Shown here piece after piece: positions 23,792 to 33,284 of a stretch of 64,000 nucleotides of DNA (positions are counted from its first letter, which is position 1; each line of letters begins with the position of its first letter). The translations under genes were made by a program, and so were the position numbers. Location: the NCBI GenBank assembly GCA_017302295.1, contig JAFLDS010000002.1:62001-126000 (forward strand), written 5' to 3'. The notes beneath the pieces were generated by a model that was not told the origin of the DNA, made no database searches, and was given only the letters and a program-made list of their open reading frames with translations. The DNA is from Thauera sp. (GTDB lineage: Bacteria; Pseudomonadota; Gammaproteobacteria; Burkholderiales; Rhodocyclaceae).

Positions 23792-25447
23792 TCAGCGCGC
23801 GCCCAGCATCTCCGCAGCGTGATCCCTCGTCGTGGCAGTGATGTTCACGCCACCGAGCATGCGGGCGATCTCCTCGATGCGCTCCTCGCCCCGGAGGGGC
23901 TTCACCTCGCTGAGGGTCTGCCCGTCCCGCTCGGTCTTCGCGATCCTCCACTGCCAGTCGGCGCAGGCGGCCACCTGCGGAAGGTGGGTGACGCACAGCA
24001 CCTGACGCTCGCGGCCCAATTGCGCCAGCAGCTTGCCCACGATCTCGGCCACACGTCCGCCAATTCCGACATCCACCTCGTCGAAGATCAGGGTCGGCGT
24101 TGCCGCGTCGCGGCTGGTCATGACCTGGATCGCAAGCCCGATGCGCGACAGCTCGCCACCGGATGCGACCTTGCTCAGGCTGCGCAGCGTCTGTCCCGGA
24201 TTGGCCGCCACCCTGAATTCCACCGCCTCCGCACCGTGCGCGCCAGGCGCGCACGGTTCCAGCGCGACCTCGAACCGCCCGCCCGCCATGGCGAGCGTCT
24301 GCATGGCCTCGGTGATCTCGCGCGACAAGGAATCCGCGGCGGGCCGGCGCAGCGCCGACAACTTCGCCGCGGCGGCGTCCAGTCGCTGGCGCGCTTCGGC
24401 CTCGGCCAGCGCGAGCCTCAACGGATCCGAACGCGCATCGAGCGCAACCAGACGGTCGCGCCATTGCTCCGCGAGTTCGGGCAAATCCTCGGGGCTCGTG
24501 CGGTACTTTCGGGCCACATCCAACACCGACGAGATCCGCCGCTCAATTTCGGCAAGCCGCTGCGGATCGAGATCAAGCCGGTCACGGTAACGGCGCAAGG
24601 CGTGCAGCGCCTCGTCCGCCTGAATCGCGGCGCTCGACAGCAGCTCGCGGACGTCGGCCAGCCCGCCGTCGATGTCGGCCAGCTCGGCGATGCGAGCATC
24701 CAGATGGCGCAAGATCGAGCACACCGCACCGTCACCCTCGCTCAACTCGGCGAGCGTGGCGTCCGCCCCGTCCATCAGCGCGGCGGCATGGCCCAGCCTG
24801 CTGTGCTCGGCGTTGAGCTCCGTCCATTCGTCGGCATCGAACGCCAGTTCGTCGAGTTCCTTGAGTTGCCAGGCAAGCAGTTCGCGCTCGCGCGCCGAGT
24901 TCGCGGAGTCGGCCTCCGCCTCGCGGCGCAAGGTCACGAGTGCCTGCCAGTCGCGATGCGACTGCGCCACCTCGTCCAGCACTGCCAAGGCGCCCGCATG
25001 GGTATCGAGCAGGTCGCGTTGGGCATCGGCCCGCAGCAAGGCGTGGTGTGCATGCTGGCCGTGGATGTCGGCGAGCCAGTCGCCCGCTGCCCGCAGTTGC
25101 GCCAGGGTGACTGCGACGCCGTTAATCCACGCGCGGCTTCGGCCGGCTGCGTCGACGACCCGTCGGAGGATCACGCAATCGCCTTCGGATTCGAGCGCTT
25201 GCTCCGCCAGCCACGCCGACAAGGCATCGTTCGCCGGCAGGTCGAACTCGGCAACGATGTCGGCGCGCTCCTGGCCGACACGCACAACGCCGGCCTCGCC
25301 ACGCCCGCCGAGCGCAAGGCCAAGCGCATCGAGCAGGATCGATTTACCCGCCCCGGTCTCGCCGGTGAGCGCACCGAACCCAGCGGCAAAATCGAGCTCA
25401 AGGCGGTCCACGATGACAAAGTCGCGAATGGTCAGACGTCGCAGCAT
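23792..25447 (-). CDS. recN: DNA repair protein RecN
   Basis: RecN is an SMC-like ATPase acting early in double-strand-break repair. The product is 551 aa. Walker A GETGAGKS lies at residues 29-36. Long coiled-coil arms occupy about 150-370. The C-terminal half has the ABC signature KVASGGELSRIGLA and Walker B TPTLIFDEVDVG. It follows nadK by 53 bases on the same strand; nadK-recN is a conserved pair. No LexA-type box was recognised in the short gap. Confidence 0.97.
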   Translation of the reverse strand: MLRRLTIRDFVIVDRLELDFAAGFGALTGETGAGKSILLDALGLALGGRGEAGVVRVGQERADIVAEFDLPANDALSAWLAEQALESEGDCVILRRVVDAAGRSRAWINGVAVTLAQLRAAGDWLADIHGQHAHHALLRADAQRDLLDTHAGALAVLDEVAQSHRDWQALVTLRREAEADSANSARERELLAWQLKELDELAFDADEWTELNAEHSRLGHAAALMDGADATLAELSEGDGAVCSILRHLDARIAELADIDGGLADVRELLSSAAIQADEALHALRRYRDRLDLDPQRLAEIERRISSVLDVARKYRTSPEDLPELAEQWRDRLVALDARSDPLRLALAEAEARQRLDAAAAKLSALRRPAADSLSREITEAMQTLAMAGGRFEVALEPCAPGAHGAEAVEFRVAANPGQTLRSLSKVASGGELSRIGLAIQVMTSRDAATPTLIFDEVDVGIGGRVAEIVGKLLAQLGRERQVLCVTHLPQVAACADWQWRIAKTERDGQTLSEVKPLRGEERIEEIARMLGGVNITATTRDHAAEMLGAR

Positions 25448-25500
25448 GGTTGTTCAAGTGAGTGAAGTGGCGCCGCCAGCGCGGCCGCGCGAAAGATCGG

Positions 25501-26385
25501 TCAATTGTGGCGTGGAGCAGCGCTCCAATGCAGCTTTTCACGCAGCATCGCGTAATAGCTGTAGCCCACGGGGTGCAGCAGCCGCAGGGCCAGGGGCGAA
25601 CGGTTGATGCGCACGCAATCGCCCGCGCGCAGGTCGTACCGCGCCTGGCCGTCGAAATGCACCCGCGCATCGTGCGGCAGCAGCAAGGAAATCTCGATCA
25701 GGCTCGTGTCGGGCAAGGTCACCGGGCGGGCGGTGAGTGCATGCGGACACAGCGGCACGAGCGCGATGCCACCTACGCAAGGATGCAAGATGGGGCCGTT
25801 CGCCGACAACGCATACGCCGTCGAACCGGTGGGCGTCGACACGATCATCCCATCCGAGCGCTGCGTATAGACGTACTCGCCGTCGATGACGAGGTCGAAC
25901 TCGATCATCCTTCCCAAGTCGCCCTTGTTTACCACGACGTCGTTGAGGGCCAGGGTCGAGAACACGCGCTCGCCACCGCGCAGAACCTCGGCGTCGAGCA
26001 TGAAGCGAGACTCTTCGTGAAAGCGGCCCTCGATGATTTCCGCAAGCCTGGCCAGCGCGTTCGTACGCGAGATGTCGGTCAGGAACCCCAGCCGCCCTAG
26101 ATTCACGCCGACCAGCGGCACCGCATGTTCAGCCAGACGCCGGGCGGTGTTGAGCATCGTGCCATCGCCGCCCACCACGACCGCGAGATCGGCTTCCGAT
26201 CCGATCTGCTCGTAAGCTGCGACCGGATAGTCGGCGCTGCCGCCGATGGAACTCGCCGTGCCCTGCTCGATCAACACTTTGCGCCCCTGCCCGCGCAAGA
26301 AGCGTGCGATGTCGAGAACCGACTCCGCCACGTCCGGACTCTGGTACTTTCCTACCAGTGCGATGTTCTTGAAATGCGTGTTCAT
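25501..26385 (-). CDS. nadK: NAD kinase
   Basis: NadK phosphorylates NAD to NADP in the cytosol. The product is 294 aa. The GGDGT motif is at residues 72-76. LNDVVVNKGD carries the conserved NE/ND pair, and the glycine-rich TPTGSTAYALSANGP follows. It is divergent from hrcA with 123 bases between and heads a nadK-recN unit. Confidence 0.97.
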   Translation of the reverse strand: MNTHFKNIALVGKYQSPDVAESVLDIARFLRGQGRKVLIEQGTASSIGGSADYPVAAYEQIGSEADLAVVVGGDGTMLNTARRLAEHAVPLVGVNLGRLGFLTDISRTNALARLAEIIEGRFHEESRFMLDAEVLRGGERVFSTLALNDVVVNKGDLGRMIEFDLVIDGEYVYTQRSDGMIVSTPTGSTAYALSANGPILHPCVGGIALVPLCPHALTARPVTLPDTSLIEISLLLPHDARVHFDGQARYDLRAGDCVRINRSPLALRLLHPVGYSYYAMLREKLHWSAAPRHN

Positions 26386-26455
26386 ATCCCGCGATTAAAC
26401 CACAGACGGGTAAGCTAACCGACGCAATCGGGCATGATGCTAGCGAGTGAACCGC

Positions 26456-26484
26456 TTACCACCACCGCCACACTTTCGTAGAAT
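26456..26484 (+). promoter_or_regulatory. Candidate sigma-70 promoter of hrcA
   Basis: TTACCA (26456-26461) and TAGAAT (26479-26484) are separated by 17 bases. The -10 lies 24 bases before the hrcA ATG, so the leader would be short. No CIRCE element was found in the nadK-hrcA gap. Confidence 0.4.
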
Positions 26485-26508
26485 CTCGACTCAGACCGTT
26501 CCGCCCAA

Positions 26509-27537
26509 ATGAATCCTCTCGACACACGCTCACAGATCCTGCTCAAGACGCTGATCGAACGGTACATCGCCGAGGGTCAGCCGGTGGGGTCACGCGCGCT
26601 GTCGCGGTATTCGGGCCTGGAGCTGTCGCCGGCCACGGTGCGCAACGTGATGAGCGACCTCGAGGAGGCGGGATTCATCGCCAGTCCGCACACGTCGGCC
26701 GGACGCGTACCCACTGCACTCGGGTATCGCTTCTTCGTCGATGCGCTGCTCACCGTTCAGCCCATTGAGCACAAACGCTTGCGCGAGCTCAAGGGCCACC
26801 TTCAGCCGGACCAGCCGCAAAGACTGCTCAACTCGGCGTCGCAGATGCTGTCCGAACTGACGCAGTTCGCCGGCGTCGTCGTCGCGCCGCGCAAGGATGC
26901 GGTGCGAATCCGCCAGTTCGAGTTCATCAGCTTGTCTGAGACTCGCATCCTGCTGATCATCGTCACCACGGCAGGCGACGTCCAGAACCGGATCCTGCTC
27001 ACGCGACGCGGCTACAAGGCGAGCGAACTCAGCAGCGCTGCCACGTACCTGAACGAGCACTTCACCGGTCTCTCTTTCGACGAGATCCGGCAACGCCTGC
27101 GCGTGGAATTGCAGCAACTGCGCAGCGACATGTCCGAACTGATGACAGCGACGGTCGACGCCGGTTCCGAGGCCGCGGAGGAGACCGCGACGAATTACGT
27201 CATCTCCGGCGAGACGAATCTGCTCGAGGTCGAGGACCTGTCGTCCAACATGACCCGCCTGCGCGAGCTGTTCAAGCTCTTCGATCAGAAGACGGGGCTG
27301 ATGCAGTTGCTGGACCTGTCGAACCGCGCCGAAGGCGTGCAGATATTCATCGGTGGCGAATCCGGACTCGCCCCGCTCGATGGTTGCAGCGTGATCACCG
27401 CCCCGTACGAGGTCGACGGCCAGGTTGTGGGCTCGGTGGGGGTCATCGGCCCCACGCGCATGGCCTACGACCGTGTCATCCCCATCGTGGACATCACCGC
27501 GCGCCTGCTGTCGAACGCACTGTCGTCCAATCACTGA
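26509..27537 (+). CDS. hrcA: Heat-inducible transcription repressor HrcA
   Basis: HrcA represses chaperone genes by binding CIRCE inverted repeats. The product is 342 aa. An N-terminal winged helix (about 1-75) contains [23 protein letters not shown]-like domain follows and ends in [20 protein letters not shown]. It precedes hemH by 58 bases. The heat-shock genes it would control, such as groESL or dnaK, are not in this window. Confidence 0.97.
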   Translation: MNPLDTRSQILLKTLIERYIAEGQPVGSRALSRYSGLELSPATVRNVMSDLEEAGFIASPHTSAGRVPTALGYRFFVDALLTVQPIEHKRLRELKGHLQPDQPQRLLNSASQMLSELTQFAGVVVAPRKDAVRIRQFEFISLSETRILLIIVTTAGDVQNRILLTRRGYKASELSSAATYLNEHFTGLSFDEIRQRLRVELQQLRSDMSELMTATVDAGSEAAEETATNYVISGETNLLEVEDLSSNMTRLRELFKLFDQKTGLMQLLDLSNRAEGVQIFIGGESGLAPLDGCSVITAPYEVDGQVVGSVGVIGPTRMAYDRVIPIVDITARLLSNALSSNH

Positions 27538-27595
27538 GTCATCGGCGGACGCCCCGTCGGGTCACGCGCCGGCAACAATCCACCCAAGGAATCCC

Positions 27596-28693
27596 ATGGC
27601 CCGATTCTGGACCGAACCGCCGCACACGCACGGCAGCATCGCACGCATCGGGGTGATGCTGGTCAATCTCGGCACGCCCGAAGCACCCACCGCGCGCGCA
27701 TTGCGCCCCTATCTCAAGCAGTTCCTGTCGGATCCCCGCGTGGTCGAAATCCCCCGGCTGGTCTGGTGGCCCATCCTCAACGGCATCATCCTCAATACGC
27801 GCCCCGCCAAGTCGGCCGCCAAGTATGCGAGCGTCTGGATGCCCGAAGGCTCGCCGCTCAAGGTGCACACCGAGCGGCAGGCGAAGTTGCTCGCCGAGGC
27901 CCTCATCGGCGCAGGACATCCGGACATCGAGGTAACCTGGGCGATGCGCTACGGCGCGCCGTCGATACCGGACACCCTGAACCGGCTGCGCGCGCGTGGC
28001 TGTGATCGCATCCTGGTGCTTCCCGCCTATCCGCAGTATTCGTCGAGCACCACCGGCAGTGTCATGGACGAAGTCGCGCACGGCCTGCGCCACTGGCGCA
28101 ACCTGCCCGAGATCCGCTATGTGCGCAGCTTCCAGGACGACCCGGGATACATCGGCGCGCTGGCGCAGAGCGTACGCGAGCACTGGGCCGAACACGGCGA
28201 GCCCGACAAGCTCGTGCTCAGCTTCCACGGCGTTCCGCGGCGCACGCTCGAATTGGGCGACCCATACCATTGCGAATGCCTCAAGACCGGACGTCTGGTT
28301 GCGCGGGCGCTCGATCTGGCGCCCGAGCGCGCGCTCGTCACGTTCCAGTCGCGTTTCGGCAAGGCGGAGTGGCTGCAGCCCTACACCCAGCCGACACTGG
28401 AGTCGCTGGCGAAAGCGGGGGTGCGCAAGGTCGACGTGATCTGTCCCGGGTTCGTATCCGACTGCCTGGAGACGCTGGAGGAAATCGCCATGGAGTGCAG
28501 GGACGCGTTCCTCGCGAATGGCGGCGAAAGCTTCCGCTACATTCCCTGCCTCAACGAGCGAAACGACTGGATCACTGCGCTGACCGATCTGACCTGTCGT
28601 CACCTCGGACATTGGCTGCAGCAGCGCGCGCCCTCAGTCGAGGAGGCGGAGGCAACACGACAGCTCGCCCTCGCCGCAGGTGCCGTGCGCTAG
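27596..28693 (+). CDS. hemH: Ferrochelatase
   Basis: HemH inserts Fe(II) into protoporphyrin IX, the last step of heme synthesis. The product is 365 aa. The catalytic His is in LVLSFHGVPRRT, and the acidic metal path is near CLETLEEIAME. The ATG at 27596 has AAGGA five bases upstream. It lies just after hrcA, probably co-transcribed, and converges on the kinase gene downstream. Confidence 0.97.
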   Translation: MARFWTEPPHTHGSIARIGVMLVNLGTPEAPTARALRPYLKQFLSDPRVVEIPRLVWWPILNGIILNTRPAKSAAKYASVWMPEGSPLKVHTERQAKLLAEALIGAGHPDIEVTWAMRYGAPSIPDTLNRLRARGCDRILVLPAYPQYSSSTTGSVMDEVAHGLRHWRNLPEIRYVRSFQDDPGYIGALAQSVREHWAEHGEPDKLVLSFHGVPRRTLELGDPYHCECLKTGRLVARALDLAPERALVTFQSRFGKAEWLQPYTQPTLESLAKAGVRKVDVICPGFVSDCLETLEEIAMECRDAFLANGGESFRYIPCLNERNDWITALTDLTCRHLGHWLQQRAPSVEEAEATRQLALAAGAVR

Positions 28694-28728
28694 TCTGCGG
28701 CCGGCAGGCGTTCGAGCCGGGACTTGGC

Positions 28729-30093
28729 TCAGTCGTCCAGCAACTTCAGATCCAGGCCGCTGGTTGCCGTGTAATCGCCCGCGACTGCGGCGCCCGCATG
28801 CTGCGCCGCGATCCTCGCGATATCAGCGAGTCGGCGCACCACCACGGTGGCCACCTGCGCCCTGAAGCGCTCGACCACTTCGTCACTCGCGAGGGTAAGC
28901 GCCGCAGGATTGATCTCGAGATAGGTGAGCGGCGTGAGTGACACCACCGACAGCATGTGGCGGTGTTCGATACGATCGAGCCAGGCCTGCTCGCCGAACA
29001 CCTCGCCCTTGCCAAGTTCCAACACTTTTCGGCCACCGAGCGACAGTTCCACCTTGCCATCGAGCACGATCGCAAACCGCTGATCCGCCTCCCCTTCGCG
29101 CATCAGGGTGACCCGCGCGTCGACCTTGCGCCAGGAACAGATGCGCAGGACCTCCCAGAGTTCGACGTCTTCGAACTCGGTGAAGAAGGCCAGCTTGCGC
29201 AGGAGGGAGAACCGCTCGGTGTCAGGCGGTACGTACTTGTCGTCGAGGATCTTGTAGCGCACCGCCGACAGATCCTTGGCAAAATCGGCACCATTCTTGT
29301 AGCGCGAATACAGATCCTTCTCGAGCGCACGTCGGATAACCGCGTCCATCTGATCCGGCACATCCGGATTCAACTGAGACACCGAAGGCGTGTCGGCGTT
29401 GATGATCTTGTAGATCAGCTGTGCCGGGTTGGCGCCGCGGAAAGGAAGGCGCCCGGTCAGCAGGTGGAACAGGACCACGCCAAGCGAGTAGAGATCCGTC
29501 TTCTGATTGAGCGGATAGCCCTTGATCTGCTCGGGACTCATGTAGGCGGGAGACCCCACCCCCATGATGAAGGTCGAGTCGGTCTCGATCTTCTTGTTGA
29601 CGTTGAGCGCGAGACCAAAGTCGGTGATCTTCACGTTGTCGTCGTCATCGACGAGGATGTTGGCCGGTTTGATGTCCCGGTGCACGATCCCCTGCCGATA
29701 GGCATGGTCGAGAGCCATGCAGCACTTGAAGACAATGCCTATCGTGCGATGGATCGGAAGCAGGCGCTCGAAGGAGCAATGACGCTCAAGCGACTCGCCC
29801 GGAAAGTACTCCATAACCACGTAGGCCTGCTTCGGCTCGATGCATGCATCGTAGATCTTGATGATGTTCGGATGATCGAGACGGCTGGCAACCGCCCTTT
29901 CCGCCTTCAGCAGCTTGATCAGCCTGCGGTTCCACTTGGCCTCATCCTTGACCTTGTCGTCGAAGCGCACGTGCTTGAGCGCGACTGGCTCATCGCGATC
30001 GGGGCTCTCGGCCAGGTAGACGATCGCGGTCGCCCCGCGTCCGATTTCGCGCAGGAGTCGGTATTTGCCGATCGTTTCCGGAATTTCGCTCAT
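28729..30093 (-). CDS. Serine/threonine protein kinase with C-terminal cyclic-nucleotide-binding domain
   Basis: The product is 454 aa. A complete eukaryotic-type kinase domain (about 11-275) carries the ATP-anchoring K40, the catalytic loop HRD (D140) and DFG (D158-G160), so it should be active. A CRP-type cyclic-nucleotide-binding fold (about 297-410) follows, with the phosphate-binding-cassette-like GKGEVFGEQAWLD. No transmembrane helix is apparent, unlike PASTA-type kinases. The layout suggests a cytosolic kinase gated by cAMP or c-di-GMP, or by an intradomain signal; substrate and ligand are unknown. It stands alone between hemH and the mtaD-like gene, with no phosphatase partner nearby. 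Confidence 0.88.
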   Translation of the reverse strand: MSEIPETIGKYRLLREIGRGATAIVYLAESPDRDEPVALKHVRFDDKVKDEAKWNRRLIKLLKAERAVASRLDHPNIIKIYDACIEPKQAYVVMEYFPGESLERHCSFERLLPIHRTIGIVFKCCMALDHAYRQGIVHRDIKPANILVDDDDNVKITDFGLALNVNKKIETDSTFIMGVGSPAYMSPEQIKGYPLNQKTDLYSLGVVLFHLLTGRLPFRGANPAQLIYKIINADTPSVSQLNPDVPDQMDAVIRRALEKDLYSRYKNGADFAKDLSAVRYKILDDKYVPPDTERFSLLRKLAFFTEFEDVELWEVLRICSWRKVDARVTLMREGEADQRFAIVLDGKVELSLGGRKVLELGKGEVFGEQAWLDRIEHRHMLSVVSLTPLTYLEINPAALTLASDEVVERFRAQVATVVVRRLADIARIAAQHAGAAVAGDYTATSGLDLKLLDD

Positions 30094-30304
30094 AGCGCCC
30101 GTCTGCAAGGCCGCAACACGCCGCCCATCAACTCTTCACCGCCGAATTCTGGCACGAACCGGATCGGCCGGGTCAATCCAGCAGGAAAAGGCGACGCCGG
30201 GAGCACGTCGATCTCGGCGCTGAACCGAGCGGCGCGCCGGCTGTTCGCCCGCAGATCGCCGTGCTTAAATCGAGGCTCCATGCCTTACGTGCGGAGAACA
30301 GCCC

Positions 30305-31624
30305 TTGAGCACGCCAGCCGACCTTGTCGTCCACGCCCGGTGGATCATCCCGATCGAGCCCGAGGAGGCGGTGCTGCACCATCACGCCGTCGCGATCAGG
30401 AACGGCAAGATCGTCTCGGTGCTGCCGAGCGAGCTGGCGCGCAGGGCCATCGACGCGACGCAGGTCATGGACTTGCCGGATCACGTGCTGCTGCCGGGCC
30501 TCGTCAACCTCCACGTGCATTCCGCGATGACGCTGATGAGGGGCATCGCCGACGACCTGCCGCTCATGCGCTGGCTCAACGAGGCGATCTGGCCCGCCGA
30601 AAGCGCGCATGTCGCACCGGCCTTCGTCCGCGATGGGACCCTGCTTGCCGCGGCGGAAATGCTGCGCGGCGGCATCACGACCTGCAACGAGATGTACTTC
30701 CATCCGGACGCCGCCGCCGAGGCCTTCGACATCGTCGGCATGCGCGCCGTGGTGGGCGCGGTCGTGATCGATTTCCCGACGCCCTACGCCTCGGACGCCG
30801 CCGACTACCTGCGCAAGGGCCTCGCGGCACGCGACCGCTGGCGCGGGCACGAGCGCATCCGGTTCTCGATCGCGCCCCACGCCCCTTACACCGTCTCGGA
30901 CGAGAGCCTGCTGCGCGCGCGCATGCTCGCGAACGAACTCGGCCTCCCACTGCACATGCATGTTCACGAATCCGCCGACGAAGTTCGCGAATCCATCGCG
31001 ACGCACGGCAGGCGGCCGCTCGAAAGGCTTGCTGCGCTGGGCATGCTCGGCAACGACTTCATCGGCGTGCACATGGTGCATGTGGACGATCGCGATCTCG
31101 GCCTGCTGGAGCACCACGGCGTCTGCGTCGCGCACTGCCCGTCATCGAACATGAAGCTTGCCAGCGGTATTGCGCCGGTTGCGCGCTTCGATGCTGCCAG
31201 CCTGTGCGTTGGCCTCGGCACCGACGGTGCCGCAAGCAACAACCGGCTCGACCTTTTCCAGGAAATGCGCCACGCCGCCCTGCTTGCTAAAGTCAGCACC
31301 GGAGACGCGAGCGCCCTTCCCGCCCACGCGGTGCTGCGGATGGCGACGCTCGCCGGTGCACAGTCACTTGGCCTGGAAGCCGAAATCGGCTCGATCGTCG
31401 CGGGCAAGCGCGCAGATCTGTGCGCGGTCGATCTTAGCGGCAGCCTCATGCGCCCCTGCTACGATCCAGCTTCGCATCTCATCTACGTTGCGGGCCGCGA
31501 ACAGGTCTCGCACGTCTGGATAGACGGTGAACTCCGCGTAAACAAAGGCGTTGCGCTGTTGCAAATTAGCGACAAAGAATTGCTCAGTGTCGCTACGCTG
31601 TGGCAAACTAAGCTCGCTAATTGA
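30305..31624 (+). CDS. mtaD: TRZ/ATZ-family amidohydrolase, probable 5-methylthioadenosine/S-adenosylhomocysteine deaminase
   Basis: Members deaminate methylthioadenosine, S-adenosylhomocysteine or related amines and are cytosolic metal enzymes. The product is 439 aa. The metal-binding HxH is in LVNLHVHSAMT. Further ligands are in LPLHMHVHE, and the conserved Asp is in GLGTDGAASNN. The start is TTG at 30305 with GGAGA eight bases upstream; no in-frame ATG fits better. Clearing S-adenosylhomocysteine would suit the SAM-dependent methyltransferases encoded downstream. Exact substrate is inferred. Confidence 0.85.
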   Translation: MSTPADLVVHARWIIPIEPEEAVLHHHAVAIRNGKIVSVLPSELARRAIDATQVMDLPDHVLLPGLVNLHVHSAMTLMRGIADDLPLMRWLNEAIWPAESAHVAPAFVRDGTLLAAAEMLRGGITTCNEMYFHPDAAAEAFDIVGMRAVVGAVVIDFPTPYASDAADYLRKGLAARDRWRGHERIRFSIAPHAPYTVSDESLLRARMLANELGLPLHMHVHESADEVRESIATHGRRPLERLAALGMLGNDFIGVHMVHVDDRDLGLLEHHGVCVAHCPSSNMKLASGIAPVARFDAASLCVGLGTDGAASNNRLDLFQEMRHAALLAKVSTGDASALPAHAVLRMATLAGAQSLGLEAEIGSIVAGKRADLCAVDLSGSLMRPCYDPASHLIYVAGREQVSHVWIDGELRVNKGVALLQISDKELLSVATLWQTKLAN

Positions 31625-31727
31625 ACTGGATAAACAAGTTCGACCTGACGTGAGAACGGCGGTTCGTTGCTGTTTTCCTTCTCCAATGCAGTGGCAATTC
31701 CGGCGATTCGCCTTCAAAGAGGAAACC

Positions 31728-32438
31728 ATGATCAAACAATCGAAGAAACAGATGCTCATGCTGGCCGCCATCGCCTCGATCGGCCTTACTGCTCCCGCTG
31801 CCCATGCGCAGCAGGTCAAGGATGTGGTCGTTGACGGCAAGGGCGAAATCCCCTACGTCATCGACGCCCGCAACGTCGTTGCCCGCAGCGGTACCGGCCT
31901 GTGCTGGCGCACCGGCTACTGGAGCCCGGCTGCCGCCTCCACCGCGATGGCCGGCCAGTTCCCGGCGGGTTGCGAGTGCGACGGCGACATCGTGCCGAAG
32001 GACAAGTGCGTTGCGCCGACGGCTGCTGCCGCGCCCGCCGCTGCCGGACCGAAGCCCACCGCCGACAAGATCAAGCTGTCCGCCGATGCGCTGTTCGACT
32101 TCGACAAGGCTGTCCTGAAGCCGGAAGGCCGTGCCAAGCTGGATGACCTCGCCGCCAAGTCGAAGCAGGTCAAGCTGGAAGTGATCCTGGCTGTCGGCCA
32201 TACCGACCGTCTGGGTTCGGACGGTTACAACCAGAAGCTGTCCGAGCGTCGCGCCGCCGCCGTGAAGACCTACCTGGTGTCGAAGGGCGTCGAAGCCAAC
32301 CGTGTTTACACCGAAGGCAAGGGCGAGAAGCAGCCCGTCACCGGTTCCAAGTGCAATACCGTCAAGAACCGCAAGGCTCTGATCGAGTGCCTGCAGCCGG
32401 ATCGTCGCGTGGAAGTGGAAGTCATCGGCTCGAAGTAA
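31728..32438 (+). CDS. OmpA-family outer-membrane/peptidoglycan-binding protein
   Basis: The product is 236 aa. A signal peptide of about 27 residues ends in PAAHA. A short N-terminal region holds GTGLCWRTGYW and two further cysteines. An Ala/Pro linker (about 103-112) leads to an OmpA-type peptidoglycan-binding domain (about 118-234), with FDFDKAVLKPEGRAKLD and VGHTDRLGSDGYNQKLSERRA. There is no beta-barrel, so it probably tethers the envelope from the periplasm. It has a strong AGAGGAAA ribosome-binding site and its own terminator, and codon use suggests high expression. Confidence 0.92.
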   Translation: MIKQSKKQMLMLAAIASIGLTAPAAHAQQVKDVVVDGKGEIPYVIDARNVVARSGTGLCWRTGYWSPAAASTAMAGQFPAGCECDGDIVPKDKCVAPTAAAAPAAAGPKPTADKIKLSADALFDFDKAVLKPEGRAKLDDLAAKSKQVKLEVILAVGHTDRLGSDGYNQKLSERRAAAVKTYLVSKGVEANRVYTEGKGEKQPVTGSKCNTVKNRKALIECLQPDRRVEVEVIGSK

Positions 32439-32459
32439 TTCGCGTCCCGATACTCGAAA

Positions 32460-32484
32460 AGCCCTGCTTCGGCGGGGCTTTTTG
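32460..32484 (+). terminator. Intrinsic terminator after the ompA-like gene
   Basis: AGCCCTGC (32460-32467) pairs with GCGGGGCT (32472-32479), one G-T pair included, around a TTCG tetraloop. TTTTTGCTTTTT follows. It is 21 bases past the stop. Confidence 0.92.
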
Positions 32485-32558
32485 CTTTTTGCTGCCGCCG
32501 GTGAAACCCCCGGTCGGCCCGCCAGTCAGATGGCTCTCTCATTCCAGTTCAGCACGTC

Positions 32559-33263
32559 ATGAATACACTCAATGCCGACCCGGCCGAAGTGCAGAAATTC
32601 AGCGATCTCGCCCATCGCTGGTGGGATCCCGAGTCCGAGTTCAAACCGCTGCACGAAATCAATCCGCTGCGCCTGGACTGGATCGACAGCCGCGCCGCTC
32701 TCGCCGGCAAGACGGTGCTGGACGTGGGTTGCGGCGGCGGCATCCTGTCCGAGAGCATGGCCGCCCGCGGCGCCAGCGTGACCGGCATCGACCTGTCCGA
32801 GAAGGCGCTCGGCGTCGCACGGCTGCACCTTTATGAAAGCGGCCACGAGGTCGACTACCAGCACACCAGCGCGGAGGCGTTTGCCGCGCAGCACCCGGGC
32901 CGCTTCGATGTCGTCACCTGCATGGAAATGCTGGAACACGTTCCCGACCCGGCGAGCACGATTGCCGCTTGTGCCCGGCTGGCCAAACCCGATGGCCACG
33001 TGTTCTTCTCGACGATCAACCGCAACCTCAAGGCCTACGTATTCGCCATCATCGGCGCCGAGTACGTTCTCAACCTGCTCCCTCGCGGCACGCACGAATA
33101 CGGCAAGTTTCTGAAGCCATCGGAGCTGTCGCGTCATTGCCGCAATGCCGGCCTCGACATGCAGGGGATCAGCGGCATGACGTACAACCCGCTCACCAAG
33201 GTCTATGCGCTCGGGCCGGACACCTCGGTGAACTACATGATCCATACGCGACGCCCGCGCTGA
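32559..33263 (+). CDS. ubiG: Ubiquinone biosynthesis O-methyltransferase UbiG
   Basis: UbiG performs both O-methylations in ubiquinone synthesis. The product is 234 aa. SAM motif I is [13 protein letters not shown], with the acidic residue in GIDLSEKAL. The C-terminal part holds [14 protein letters not shown], typical of UbiG. It follows the ompA-like gene after a terminator. Confidence 0.97.
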   Translation: MNTLNADPAEVQKFSDLAHRWWDPESEFKPLHEINPLRLDWIDSRAALAGKTVLDVGCGGGILSESMAARGASVTGIDLSEKALGVARLHLYESGHEVDYQHTSAEAFAAQHPGRFDVVTCMEMLEHVPDPASTIAACARLAKPDGHVFFSTINRNLKAYVFAIIGAEYVLNLLPRGTHEYGKFLKPSELSRHCRNAGLDMQGISGMTYNPLTKVYALGPDTSVNYMIHTRRPR

Positions 33264-33284
33264 CAGGCGCCGCGACCAAGCACG

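Noticed and set aside
26386-26508. Searched for a CIRCE element before hrcA
   Set aside because: No TTAGCACTC/GAGTGCTAA inverted repeat is present; only a GAGTG fragment occurs near 26445.
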